From NCBI GenBank assembly GCA_964633825.1, contig CAZWHE010000003.1:1-61288 (forward strand): 61,288 bases of DNA, in the 5' to 3' direction. A model generated the notes under the pieces. The model searched no databases, was not told the DNA's origin, and saw only the letters and a program-made list of their open reading frames with translations. The first letter of the stretch is position 1; each line of letters begins with the position of its first letter. The position numbers and the translations under genes are program-made. This document shows, piece after piece, positions 1 through 8,191 of this stretch. This DNA is from CAZWHE01 sp964633825. GTDB lineage: Bacteria > Planctomycetota > B15-G4 > CAYZWU01.

Positions 1-125
1 TCATAGGTGGATCGCAGCCTTTCAAAAGGTGCTAAAAAGACCGGACATCACTGATTAGGATTATTTATTATTTGGATCGATTCAGAGCACAATTGCGTCC
101 CGGAGATGAAAGGATATTTTCTTGA

Positions 126-1010
126 TCAGGACGCGACAACTCTTCCATAAACCACAATGAAAATGATGCTTATCCAGAGCAGAACCGCCATGACCACTCC
201 AATATCCTTTGGAATGACTGCTGCCGGATCTTCGCCGGCCTGCCGGTGATAAACGAGAAAAATGTAACGTCCGATTCCAAAGAGAACAACGGGCAGGGTA
301 TAGATCAATCCCGACGAGCCGAAATACTCGATCGTTTTTTCGGCAACGCTGTAAAGGGCGTAAGTGAGCAGGGACGCCGAAGCCGTCACGGCAACAAGAA
401 TATCGAGAAGCTGAAAGGAGTAATCCGAAAGGACTTCCCTCGCTTCGGGAGATCCTTCAGCCAGAGCAAGCTCGGAGCGGCGTTTGCAGCAGGCCAGGAA
501 ACTGGCCGTAAAAAAAGTACAGAGGACAAGCCAGGGGGATATGGGCATGGCAATCACTGTACCACCGGCCTGGACACGAATCAGAAAACCGACGGCAAGG
601 CTCACCACGTCTGCGACGACCATCCTCTTGAGAAAAAAAGTGTAAACAACATTCAGGGCCAGATAGGCAAGGAGGAGACAGAGGAACTCGCCTGTTTTTT
701 CTAGTAAAAGAGCCGACAAGAAAGATCCGAGGACAAGACCTCCAAAGGCCGTCATCGCCATTCTCTTGGAAACTTTCCCCGAAGCGATCGGCCTATCCCT
801 CTTAACGGGGTGAAGCTTGTCCTTTTCGGCATCGATGACATCGTTGATCAGGTACACCGCTGAAGAGAGCAGGCAGAAAGAGAAGAATCCCAGCAGGACC
901 TGCGTGCCAAGATGAAAATCGAGGAGATTCTTTGAGAAGATCAGGGCCGCAAAGAGAAGGAAGTTTTTGGACCACTGGTGAACTCTAAAAGTTTTAAACA
1001 GTGCGTACAT
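126..1010 (-). CDS. UbiA-family prenyltransferase, decaprenyl-phosphate phosphoribosyltransferase-like
   Basis: A polytopic membrane enzyme of about 294 residues. The N-terminus (FRVHQWSKNFLLFAALI) and the NDVIDAEKD motif near residues 56-64 match the UbiA superfamily, in the branch that moves phosphoribose or similar groups onto polyprenyl phosphate. Hydrophobic helices fill the rest. The first Asp-rich motif would bind Mg and diphosphate. The frame stays open upstream to 1208, but I chose the ATG at 1010 because GGAG lies just before it and the family begins at this point. The gene stands alone and is transcribed leftward. The acceptor substrate is not deducible; a lipid-linked sugar donor for envelope glycans is an inference. 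Confidence 0.85.
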   Translation of the reverse strand: MYALFKTFRVHQWSKNFLLFAALIFSKNLLDFHLGTQVLLGFFSFCLLSSAVYLINDVIDAEKDKLHPVKRDRPIASGKVSKRMAMTAFGGLVLGSFLSALLLEKTGEFLCLLLAYLALNVVYTFFLKRMVVADVVSLAVGFLIRVQAGGTVIAMPISPWLVLCTFFTASFLACCKRRSELALAEGSPEAREVLSDYSFQLLDILVAVTASASLLTYALYSVAEKTIEYFGSSGLIYTLPVVLFGIGRYIFLVYHRQAGEDPAAVIPKDIGVVMAVLLWISIIFIVVYGRVVAS

Positions 1011-1140
1011 GGAAACTCCATAAGGTTGCATTGTTGTTGAATGCATTTTATCCAGGCCTATCGTCACTCTTTCAAGGAAACTTTTGAGAAGAGACGGCAA
1101 GTTTTCGGCAAAATCATATAGCAGATACATATTGGAGATT

Positions 1141-1214
1141 GAGCCGCGGCGCTCAGCCGCCGGCTCCCATCTCCGCATGCAACGCCGCTCGCAGAGTCGG
1201 CGTTGCATTTTTTT
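1141..1214 (+). terminator. Two hairpins, the second an intrinsic terminator on the + strand
   Basis: A strong stem with one bulge (1141-1150 with 1157-1166) is followed by a perfect 11-bp stem (1177-1187 with 1198-1208, loop of 10) that runs into seven T. This is a textbook Rho-independent terminator reading rightward. No rightward gene lies upstream in the window, and the next rightward gene is the amidase at 1296, so it could be an attenuator in that gene's leader. Confidence 0.75.
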
Positions 1215-1295
1215 ATCTCCGTTGACGCATCCTCTGTCCTTATGTTTCAGTAAGCCAGCCGAAGGCGGTTTTATTTCCCCTTGCGAACCTAAAAG

Positions 1296-2444
1296 ATGAA
1301 CCGGACTTTCAAAGCGCTGCCCTGTTTCGCCCTGCTGCTGGCCATCCTCTCTTCAAGCGGTTGCGTAATACCTGATGATTCGAGGGCCCGCTTCGATTCC
1401 GCGCACTGGCATTTTCTCGGCGAGCGCTACGACGAAGCCCTCGTCGATTTTAACTCGATCATCGGAAGCCCTCCCGAATCCGTTCCAGCCGATCTTCTAG
1501 CGCGGTGCTACCAGTTTCGCGGGGAATGTTACTTCCTGCTCAGAAGATTTTCCCTGGCCCGCTTTGACCTGCAAGACGCCTGCAAAACCGCCGAGCCGCT
1601 GGGCGCGTTATTTCCGGAGGGGCCAAGCCTTATCCTCGAGTGTTCAATGAAAATCGGCGACGCCTATATGATGGAGGAATCGTACAGAACAGCGGACAGA
1701 GAATACGCTTCGCTCATCACAAGCGATCCTCCCCAAGAATTCAGGGACGCCCTTCTTTATCGCCGCTATCTCTGCGCTCTCAAAATCCCGAATTCCGATC
1801 CCGAGCAATATCTCAAACAGATTTCGAACATGCAGAGCTTCAACGCAGCAAAACTCAAACAGGAGCTCCTCGGCCAAGCGGGCGCTTCTCCCCCATTCTC
1901 CCCTCCAAGCCCGGATTCCTGGAAAAGCAGCCGTTTCGTCCTCATTCCCCGTTCCAGCTGGAACGCCTCTCCCGTAAAATCCAACATCAATCGCATGACG
2001 AAAATCACCTGCATCACCGTACACCACACATCCGATGCCTGGGAGAACACCGGATTCAGCGCCACGGCCGATAAAATCCTCTCTTATCAAAAATACCATC
2101 AGGAAAATGAGGAGAGAGGATACGCCGACATTGCTTACCATTTCCTCGTCGACCGGGCGGGCCGGGTCTGGGAGGGCCGGAGCTTGAAATACCAAGGCGC
2201 GCACGCCGGAACTTTTCAACTGAACCGCGGAAATATCGGCATCAGTGTGCTTGGAAATTACAACAGCCAACTCCTGAATGAAGACCAAAAGGAGACCCTT
2301 GAGATCCTGCTGGCAAACCTCTGCCGGAGGAATGGAATCCCGCCCCGCAAAATTTATACACACCAGGAGCTCAAGAGCACTGCCTGCCCCGGGTCCAATC
2401 TCCAAAAATTTATTTCACAGCTGAGGAATCGAAGCCGTCCCTGA
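1296..2444 (+). CDS. Lipoprotein N-acetylmuramoyl-L-alanine amidase (Amidase_2/PGRP fold) with TPR-like N-terminus
   Basis: A peptidoglycan hydrolase expected to cut the bond between MurNAc and the stem peptide. The first 23 residues form a lipoprotein signal ending in a lipobox (SSSGC). Residues of about 30-190 look like helical TPR-type repeats. The C-terminal part of about 150 residues carries the amidase_2 signature: the zinc-binding His in ITCITVHHTSD, the middle segment GYADIAYHFLVDRAGRVWEG, a His in YQGAHAG and the late STACPG motif. The zinc ligands appear intact. The ATG at 1296 overlaps no other gene. The TPR part may anchor it to partners at the outer membrane, which is an inference. 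Confidence 0.87.
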   Translation: MNRTFKALPCFALLLAILSSSGCVIPDDSRARFDSAHWHFLGERYDEALVDFNSIIGSPPESVPADLLARCYQFRGECYFLLRRFSLARFDLQDACKTAEPLGALFPEGPSLILECSMKIGDAYMMEESYRTADREYASLITSDPPQEFRDALLYRRYLCALKIPNSDPEQYLKQISNMQSFNAAKLKQELLGQAGASPPFSPPSPDSWKSSRFVLIPRSSWNASPVKSNINRMTKITCITVHHTSDAWENTGFSATADKILSYQKYHQENEERGYADIAYHFLVDRAGRVWEGRSLKYQGAHAGTFQLNRGNIGISVLGNYNSQLLNEDQKETLEILLANLCRRNGIPPRKIYTHQELKSTACPGSNLQKFISQLRNRSRP

Positions 2445-2495
2445 CAGCCAAAGTCGTCCCAGAAAGCGGATTGAGCCGATGATTCTTGCCTGCTC

Positions 2496-3065
2496 TCAAG
2501 CCAAGTCGAGAGCCTTGAAGATCTTTTCCTTCACCTCTTTGAGATCGAAAGGCTTGCGCACGAAATCCTGGACGCCATTCTTGAGCATTTCCTCGACCTC
2601 TGTATCCGTCAAATAGCCGGACATGACAATAATCTTCAGGTCCTTGAAATCGGAATTGGCCCTGATGGAATTGGCAACCTCGCGGCTCGTTGTATCCCCA
2701 AGGAGATGATCGAGAAGCAGAACATGGGGTTTGAAAGAAACCGTCTTGACTCCGGCCTCGTATCCCGAAGTCGCTGTTTCGACATCAAAGATCCCGATGT
2801 CTTTCAGAAACCTGTCCAGCACATAAAGAATGCCTTCTTCGTCATCGGCGATAAGAATTCTCTTGCGATTCGATGTTTCGAGTCGATCGAGTGGAAATCC
2901 GTGTTCTTTCATGAAGCTGATCAGGTTTTCTCTCGGGATCCGTCTATCGCGTGAGTTTGGAATCTTGAAGCCTTTGAGCGCACCCGATTCGAACCATTTG
3001 ATCACCGTTCGAATGGTGACACCGCAAATACGTGCAACTTCCCCTGTAGTATAAACTTCTTTCAT
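2496..3065 (-). CDS. HTH (excisionase/MerR-like)-receiver domain response regulator
   Basis: A 189-residue protein. Residues 1-55 form a helix-turn-helix of the excisionase/MerR-like type (YTTGEVARICGVTIRTVIKW). Residues of about 68-188 form a CheY-like receiver with acidic pair D74/D75, phosphoacceptor D119 in the segment LLLDHLLGD, Ser149 and Lys171. All key receiver residues are present, so phosphorylation should control DNA binding. The order (HTH before receiver) is the reverse of most response regulators. No histidine kinase is encoded nearby, so its partner must be elsewhere. It is leftward and monocistronic. Confidence 0.85.
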   Translation of the reverse strand: MKEVYTTGEVARICGVTIRTVIKWFESGALKGFKIPNSRDRRIPRENLISFMKEHGFPLDRLETSNRKRILIADDEEGILYVLDRFLKDIGIFDVETATSGYEAGVKTVSFKPHVLLLDHLLGDTTSREVANSIRANSDFKDLKIIVMSGYLTDTEVEEMLKNGVQDFVRKPFDLKEVKEKIFKALDLA

Positions 3066-3198
3066 GGATTACATATATCGACCAACAACGCTTGGATAAT
3101 TTATATACTTGTGAACATCTATACGTTTCATAGGTATTATACCTGAGCCTTTTGTGAACTCCACCGTAAATTGTAAAATTTCACTCATTACGACTTCC

Positions 3199-3229
3199 TT
3201 GACTTTTTAAACACCTCCCAGTTTATACT
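3199..3229 (+). promoter_or_regulatory. Candidate sigma-70 promoter for the methyltransferase
   Basis: TTGACT at 3199-3204 is followed by TTTATA at 3222-3227 (17-bp spacer) or TATACT at 3224-3229 (19-bp spacer). It lies about 30 bp before the AGGAGG ribosome site at 3241-3246. This is a motif match only. Confidence 0.45.
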
Positions 3230-3259
3230 TAACCTCAAAAAGGAGGCGATGTTATAAAA

Positions 3260-3919
3260 ATGAAAATAGATATATCGAGGGATTGGAGCATCTTTTTCGA
3301 GCACCAGGCCGCGGTCTCCAAGCGCTTCGGGCCGGTCTGGAATGTTCCATTGCAGAAACGACATACCGATCTGGTTGTTCAATATCTCGAATCGGGACTT
3401 TCGGTCCTCGAGGTGGGTGCATACAACAGAAACATGATTCAGAAAGCCGCGATTGCGTCTTTCGAACTGAACTACAAGTCTCTCGACACCGATCCCTCCC
3501 TTCCTCACGATTACCGAAACCTCGACGATGTGAACAGGAATTTTCAGATGGTCTGGATGTTCGAAGTCATCGAACATATGGAGCTCGCCGCGGCATTTGA
3601 CATGCTGAAGAAGATCATCGACATCCTCAAGCCGGGCGGCAAGCTGATACTGTCCACCCCCAACGGACATCATCCCCACAGGCCGCGGGAGCCGCACCAC
3701 CTCACCTCGTTCAAATTCGACAGTCTGGGCGCCCTGCTCGAAACGGCCGGCTTCGAAATCGAAGCGCTCTACAGGATCCACAACGCATCTTTTATCAAGA
3801 AAACGACACAGAGGTTTTTACTGGGCGGAGTGTACCGTCTTCTCGATATCGACTTTGCGAGGACAGTCGCCGCCGTGGCGCGAAAGCCGAGATCCGAAAA
3901 TACGCAAGAAAGCCCTTGA
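3260..3919 (+). CDS. SAM-dependent methyltransferase, class I
   Basis: A 219-residue protein with a Rossmann-type methyltransferase core. A motif-I-like strand (VLEVGAYNR), an acidic motif II region (SLDTDP), the motif MVWMFEVIEHME and the post-motif KIIDILKPGGKLILSTPN are all recognisable. Motif I lacks the usual GxG and reads VGAYNR, so the SAM loop is atypical. The substrate is unknown; related enzymes act on sugars, lipids or quinones. AGGAGG lies 13 nt before the ATG, longer than normal. A candidate promoter sits directly upstream and a terminator-like hairpin follows. Confidence 0.8.
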   Translation: MKIDISRDWSIFFEHQAAVSKRFGPVWNVPLQKRHTDLVVQYLESGLSVLEVGAYNRNMIQKAAIASFELNYKSLDTDPSLPHDYRNLDDVNRNFQMVWMFEVIEHMELAAAFDMLKKIIDILKPGGKLILSTPNGHHPHRPREPHHLTSFKFDSLGALLETAGFEIEALYRIHNASFIKKTTQRFLLGGVYRLLDIDFARTVAAVARKPRSENTQESP

Positions 3920-3945
3920 CCCTTCCGGCAAGGTCTCATTATATT
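3916..3945 (+). promoter_or_regulatory. Candidate promoter upstream of tRNA-Val
   Basis: TTGACC at 3916-3921, an 18-bp spacer and TATATT at 3940-3945. It overlaps the end of the methyltransferase gene and points at the tRNA. The intervening leader contains the hairpin at 3979-4004. Confidence 0.45.
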
Positions 3946-3978
3946 CTGCCAGTCCGAAACACTAACCATTTGATGAAG

Positions 3979-4004
3979 CCCGGGTATTGGCACCCAGGTT
4001 TTTT
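3979..4004 (+). terminator. Terminator-like hairpin before tRNA-Val
   Basis: A 7-bp stem with one mismatch (3979-3985 with 3992-3998, loop ATTGGC) is followed by six T. It would end the methyltransferase transcript, but it also lies inside the leader if the promoter at 3916-3945 drives the tRNA. Confidence 0.5.
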
Positions 4005-4011
4005 GAGAAGT

Positions 4012-4088
4012 GGGCGATTAGCTCAGTTGGCTAGAGCACCAGCTCGACAAGCTGGGGGTCACTGGTTCAAGTCCAGTATCGCCCACCA
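4012..4088 (+). tRNA. tRNA-Val (anticodon GAC), CCA encoded
   Basis: A 77-nt cloverleaf with every stem paired: acceptor 4012-4018 with 4078-4084, D stem 4021-4024 with 4034-4037, anticodon stem 4039-4043 with 4051-4055, T stem 4061-4065 with 4073-4077, and an encoded CCA at 4086-4088. The loop at 4044-4050 reads TCGACAA, giving anticodon GAC at 4046-4048. Base 33, just before the anticodon, is C (4045) instead of the almost universal U. The short variable loop excludes tRNA-Ser with anticodon CGA. Six T follow the gene. Confidence 0.93.
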
Positions 4089-4186
4089 TTTTTTATCCCG
4101 CATCATTCATCCACCTGCTGGTCGCGGGCTCCGGCCGATTCCGGCGCGGCACCCTGCCCGGCTGATGCTGTTCGGGAGATTTCGTC

Positions 4187-5836
4187 ATGGCCAGAAGCAA
4201 AAAAGAAGCCTTTCGCACGATCTACGACCTCAATGACGAGCAGGAGATGTTTCGCGAAACAATAGCGGACTATGTTGATGAGAAACTCATCCCCCGGCGC
4301 GAGGAATTGGACAAGGAAAAGAAGTTCCCCACCGCGTTTTACAACGACATGGTGGAAATGGGAATCACTGCAATCATCATACCCGAAGAGTACGACGGCC
4401 TCGGATTCGGGCTCTTCGACGTGGGTCTCGTCATCGAGGAGATCGCCCGCGGCTGCGCCGGCGCAGCCACCTCGCTGGGAGCGACGTTTCTCGGGGCCGA
4501 CCCGATTCTTTATTTCGGCACGGATGAGCAGAAGAAAAAATACATGCCCCGCATCGTGGCCGGCGAGGTGGCGGCCTTCGCCCTGACCGAACCCGATGCC
4601 GGGAGCGATGCGGGCGGAGTGAAAACCATTGCCGAACGCGGGGAGGACGGTTCTTACAAAATGCGGGGGCAGAAAACCTACATCACGAACGGTGGCGTGG
4701 CCTCGATCTACACGGTCTTCGCCGTGACGGACAAGACGAGAGGCCCCCGCGGCGTCACGGGATTCATTTTCGAGGTGGATCCCCACAACCCGCCCCCAGA
4801 AATCCAGTTTCCGACGAAATTCGACAAGATGGGGATCAATGCCTCTGAAACCCGGGAGATCATCTTCGACAACTTCCCAGTCACGGCCGACGACCTGATC
4901 GGCGGCAAGGAGGGGCGCGGGTTCCTTCATTCCATGGGAACCTTCGACGCCACGCGGCCCATGATCGGCATCATCGGCGTGGGCCTGGCGCGCGCGGCTT
5001 TCGAGGAAGCCCTGCGGTACGCCCACGAAAGAATCCAGTTCGGAAAGACGATCATCTCTTTCCGCGGACTCCAGGAAATGTTCGTTGACATGGCCGTGAC
5101 CGTTGAAGCAGCCCGCGCCCTGTGCCTCGACGTGGCCCGCAAGGTGGACGCCAGGATGAAGGGAACGAGCAGGGAGGACGTGACGCTTCTCTCGGGTGTT
5201 GCCAAGGTCGTGGGATCGGAAGCGGGCCGCATCACCCTCGATGCGCTCCAGACCACCGGCGGATACGGCTACATGAACGAGACCCCCTTCCCCAAGTTCG
5301 TGCGCGATTTCAAGATCTTCGAGATCTTCGAAGGCACGAACCAGATCCAGAGAGAGCAGATCTCGCTTCAGATCGTCAAGGAATACCTCGGCAAGGAGAA
5401 AGGCGAAGCCGCGGTCCGGGAATGCGAAGAAGCGCTGAGCCGCACTCCCCACTGCGGAGCGGAATGCGGCGTTTCGATGAGAAGGGCTTTCGACGCCTGT
5501 CTGAAATACGCCATCGACCAATCTCACACAATGGACCAATACCTCCGTTTCCTCCTGGCCGACATGCTGATCGACATCGAGACGGCCCATTCCTATTCCA
5601 AAGCGGTCGCCCGTCTCGAGGAGCAGGATCCCGAGGAACAGAACACGCTCACCGCCAGGATCTGTGCCAAGGAGGCCGTGCTCAAAACCGCGGCCCGCAT
5701 CAGGCGCTTTGTTCTTGCCACCGGAGGCGGGACAGCGCTCGGTCCGGTCGAAAAAAATGGTGAATTATCCCATCTCGAAAAATGCGCCGAAGGCTTGGCC
5801 GCCGATCGGAAAGCCCTGGCCGGAATCCTCGAGTAG
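4187..5836 (+). CDS. Acyl-CoA dehydrogenase with C-terminal extension
   Basis: A 549-residue FAD enzyme that would oxidise acyl-CoA to enoyl-CoA, passing electrons to ETF. It shows the N-terminal helical domain, the middle motif AFALTEPDAGSDAGGVKT, the segment GQKTYITNGGVAS and the C-terminal signature DALQTTGGYGYMNE, with the flavin-proximal FEIFEGTNQIQRE. Typical members have about 380 residues. Here about 150 extra helical residues follow, as in long-form acyl-CoA dehydrogenases. GGGAG lies 8 nt before the ATG. It is not in an operon with other beta-oxidation genes, and its chain-length preference cannot be read from the sequence. Confidence 0.93.
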   Translation: MARSKKEAFRTIYDLNDEQEMFRETIADYVDEKLIPRREELDKEKKFPTAFYNDMVEMGITAIIIPEEYDGLGFGLFDVGLVIEEIARGCAGAATSLGATFLGADPILYFGTDEQKKKYMPRIVAGEVAAFALTEPDAGSDAGGVKTIAERGEDGSYKMRGQKTYITNGGVASIYTVFAVTDKTRGPRGVTGFIFEVDPHNPPPEIQFPTKFDKMGINASETREIIFDNFPVTADDLIGGKEGRGFLHSMGTFDATRPMIGIIGVGLARAAFEEALRYAHERIQFGKTIISFRGLQEMFVDMAVTVEAARALCLDVARKVDARMKGTSREDVTLLSGVAKVVGSEAGRITLDALQTTGGYGYMNETPFPKFVRDFKIFEIFEGTNQIQREQISLQIVKEYLGKEKGEAAVRECEEALSRTPHCGAECGVSMRRAFDACLKYAIDQSHTMDQYLRFLLADMLIDIETAHSYSKAVARLEEQDPEEQNTLTARICAKEAVLKTAARIRRFVLATGGGTALGPVEKNGELSHLEKCAEGLAADRKALAGILE

Positions 5837-5853
5837 GCCGGATCGAGTCCGGC

Positions 5854-8043
5854 TCACCAAGCCACGATGGACCTGAATAGCATCGCCAGGTCTTCTCCGG
5901 GATAGGACGGCGGATCTCTGGAAAGATCGGCCGCAGCCTTGCGCATCAAAAGGCCGGCCTTCTTCCGAAAGCGCTCTCCCCCGCCGAGCTGCCACGCTCT
6001 CACGGCACCGAGCGCGAGGAGCGCCGCCCGCCCCCCTTCGACCCTGCCGCTTCGCGAAACGAGCTCTCCCTTCCCTTTGTTGATGAATACTCTTTGAAAG
6101 AAAAGATTTTCCTCTTTGCCGCCGCAGCAGCTCATGATCGCGTCGGCCGCACGCAGGGCGGACTCGGCCGACCTGAGATCGCCGGTCACCATGTAATGCC
6201 GATAAAGAGCTTCAACCGTGATGCCGGAAGTGACCCAACTATTGACGACATAGCAGGCTTTCTCATCGCAGAGTGATTCTTTGAACGTCATAAATCCCTC
6301 ATCGTCCTGGCGCGACCTGAGAATCCGGGCGATCTTGTTCATCGGCCCGCGGTACTTCTCGTGCCCGGCGCCGACAAGAGCGGCCAGGGCTGCCAAGGAC
6401 CAGGAAACCGACCGTTCCAGCGACGTCTCTTTCAGGCGCGGCACGGAATCGACCAGGTAATCTCCAACGCCGAGCGCGGCATCGAGGTATTCCCTTTCAC
6501 CGGTCAAAAAATAGGCCAGAAGCGCGCCGTCGAGCCATGCGTGCCCCGGTTCGGTCCTGCCCGATCGGTGCGAGCGGCCGTGCATCCAGGGAACGCCGGC
6601 CGCTGCAAGGGGGTCGTTTTGCCCGGCCCTGTCGAAGCGGAGCCAATGCCTCAAAGAGATGAGCGCCCTGTCCAAGTCGTTCTCCTTCCCTGTCCTGAGA
6701 TAGCGCTTGATCAGGCCGAAGGCGGGGTCGTACTCCTGGTTAGCCCAGATCCCATAGCTCTTTCTGTAATCCCCGAAATCCATGAAACCGTCCCATCTCT
6801 TCCATTCGTTGTCGAGACGCTTGACCAGGGCCGTACAGACATCGAAGAGGAGGGCCGACTCCGTCTCATCCCTATCCGGGCCGGGCCCCTCCTCGAAGAG
6901 AACCATTCTGTAATCCCGGTTCTTCGGCAGGGCGTAGAGAACGCCCCTTGGGCACTCGGCAGGTTCTGCACGGGAGAGCCGCTTCTCCCGAAAGGTGACG
7001 GCAAAATCCCTTTGAAACGAAAAGAAGGGCTCCCAGAGAAACCGATCGTTGAGGAGCGAGATCGACAGCATCCCTCCCTGGCGAACCCGGACGCTCCAGG
7101 GATGAAGAGCTCCAAAACAGGGAAAGTCGATGGAGAACCGGGGACGGCATCCTTTCAGCAGCACACCCGAGTCTCCCGTTTTTCTAAGGCTTTCGACATC
7201 GCCTTTTTCAGAGACTTCGATCTGCTTCGGCAGAGCCCGTAAAAGAATCTCCTCGCATCTCTGCGGCGCCCTGACCGACGAAATCCCGCCTGCACGGACA
7301 ACTACGGGGCCGGGAGATCCGGCCCAGGGAGGAAACATTTCCAGAAAAGCCCCTGTCGATGATCCCGACAGGGGTCCGCCCTCCAATACGATCCTCACGC
7401 CGACCCGTCCCGAACCGGCCGTAAAGGTGAGGACCAGCTCGAAGGCGGGACCGGGCCCCATCGCCGGATCGCGCATCATTCCACGGAAGAATGCCTTTGT
7501 TTCCGCTCTCCCCTCTTCGATGGCGAGCACGATGTCCTTCGGCCTGAAGACCGCGCCGTCGAGCATGAGAAAAAGATCGAAGCCCTTCTCGAGCCCCTTG
7601 ATTTTTTTGCCGAGAATACGCCCGCCTGCCACAAAGCGAGGTGAATATCGATCGAGGCTCAAGCTCACCACCCCGGTGTCCACGACGACGCGTCGTGATC
7701 GTGAGACCTCGATGCCGCGCCGGCTCTCAGGCCCCGGCTTCTTGTTCAGAAAAAGCCTGAAACACCCCCGTGCGCGATGTGCGGGAACGACCCCTTTGAC
7801 AAAGAGGATCCTGATCGAACCGTCTTCCCATTTCGCCGCCGCCAGGCAATCCGATACGATCGGGCGGCCGCCGGCGTCACAAAAACGCACCTCCCGAGCC
7901 CTCCTCAGCTCTCCCTTTTTCAGAGAGAGAAAGGTCTTCACCAGCACCGGCTCGCTGCCGCTCAGCGACCGGTCCCCCACGTCGATCTCCACGCTCGACG
8001 CCGGACCCGCCAGAATCAGTAACAACAACCATATTCCCTGCAT
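5854..8043 (-). CDS. Secreted RIFT-barrel/alpha-toroid protein, possible polysaccharide-active enzyme
   Basis: A 729-residue exported protein with a short signal peptide (about residues 1-17). The first half is rich in beta strands (VEIDVGDRSLSGSEPVLVKT; WEDGSIRILFVKGVV) and resembles the RIFT-barrel N-domain of PcRGLX/YetA-like proteins. The second half (from about residue 430) has helical repeats with segments such as DPAFGLIKRYLRTG, EPGHAWLDGALLAYFLTG and EYLDAALGVGDYLV, typical of an alpha/alpha toroid seen in glycan lyases and hydrolases. No catalytic residues can be assigned. GGAGGAG precedes the ATG. It converges on the acyl-CoA dehydrogenase with a 17-bp gap. The enzymatic role is an inference from fold. 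Confidence 0.65.
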   Translation of the reverse strand: MQGIWLLLLILAGPASSVEIDVGDRSLSGSEPVLVKTFLSLKKGELRRAREVRFCDAGGRPIVSDCLAAAKWEDGSIRILFVKGVVPAHRARGCFRLFLNKKPGPESRRGIEVSRSRRVVVDTGVVSLSLDRYSPRFVAGGRILGKKIKGLEKGFDLFLMLDGAVFRPKDIVLAIEEGRAETKAFFRGMMRDPAMGPGPAFELVLTFTAGSGRVGVRIVLEGGPLSGSSTGAFLEMFPPWAGSPGPVVVRAGGISSVRAPQRCEEILLRALPKQIEVSEKGDVESLRKTGDSGVLLKGCRPRFSIDFPCFGALHPWSVRVRQGGMLSISLLNDRFLWEPFFSFQRDFAVTFREKRLSRAEPAECPRGVLYALPKNRDYRMVLFEEGPGPDRDETESALLFDVCTALVKRLDNEWKRWDGFMDFGDYRKSYGIWANQEYDPAFGLIKRYLRTGKENDLDRALISLRHWLRFDRAGQNDPLAAAGVPWMHGRSHRSGRTEPGHAWLDGALLAYFLTGEREYLDAALGVGDYLVDSVPRLKETSLERSVSWSLAALAALVGAGHEKYRGPMNKIARILRSRQDDEGFMTFKESLCDEKACYVVNSWVTSGITVEALYRHYMVTGDLRSAESALRAADAIMSCCGGKEENLFFQRVFINKGKGELVSRSGRVEGGRAALLALGAVRAWQLGGGERFRKKAGLLMRKAAADLSRDPPSYPGEDLAMLFRSIVAW

Positions 8044-8191
8044 CGACTCTCCTCCCCCTCCCCACCGCCTTTCGCTTTTATTGTCGCCCCGATGAGCCGA
8101 AGGTTACGGTGATAGAGGATTGAAAATGAGAAGAAGAGGCTCTAGCCTATGGACTGCAGCGCGGCCGGGACAGGTTCCAAGGAGAATATGC

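Noticed and set aside
1..125. Partial gene at the left edge
   Set aside because: The short stretch has stops in all frames that I checked and no recognisable residues.
246..704. 152-residue open frame on the + strand
   Set aside because: It lies antisense to the prenyltransferase gene, with no SD and no family-like composition.
1644..2405. 253-residue open frame antisense to the amidase
   Set aside because: The amidase motifs on the + strand are clear, so this is a shadow frame.
4039..4055. tRNA-Ser with anticodon CGA
   Set aside because: Shifting the loop by one breaks the stem pairing, and the short variable loop excludes a Ser tRNA.
4103..5590. 495-residue open frame opposite acyl-CoA dehydrogenase
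   Set aside because: The rich His/Arg/Gly composition is typical of antisense of a GC-rich gene; the + strand frame is a full family member.
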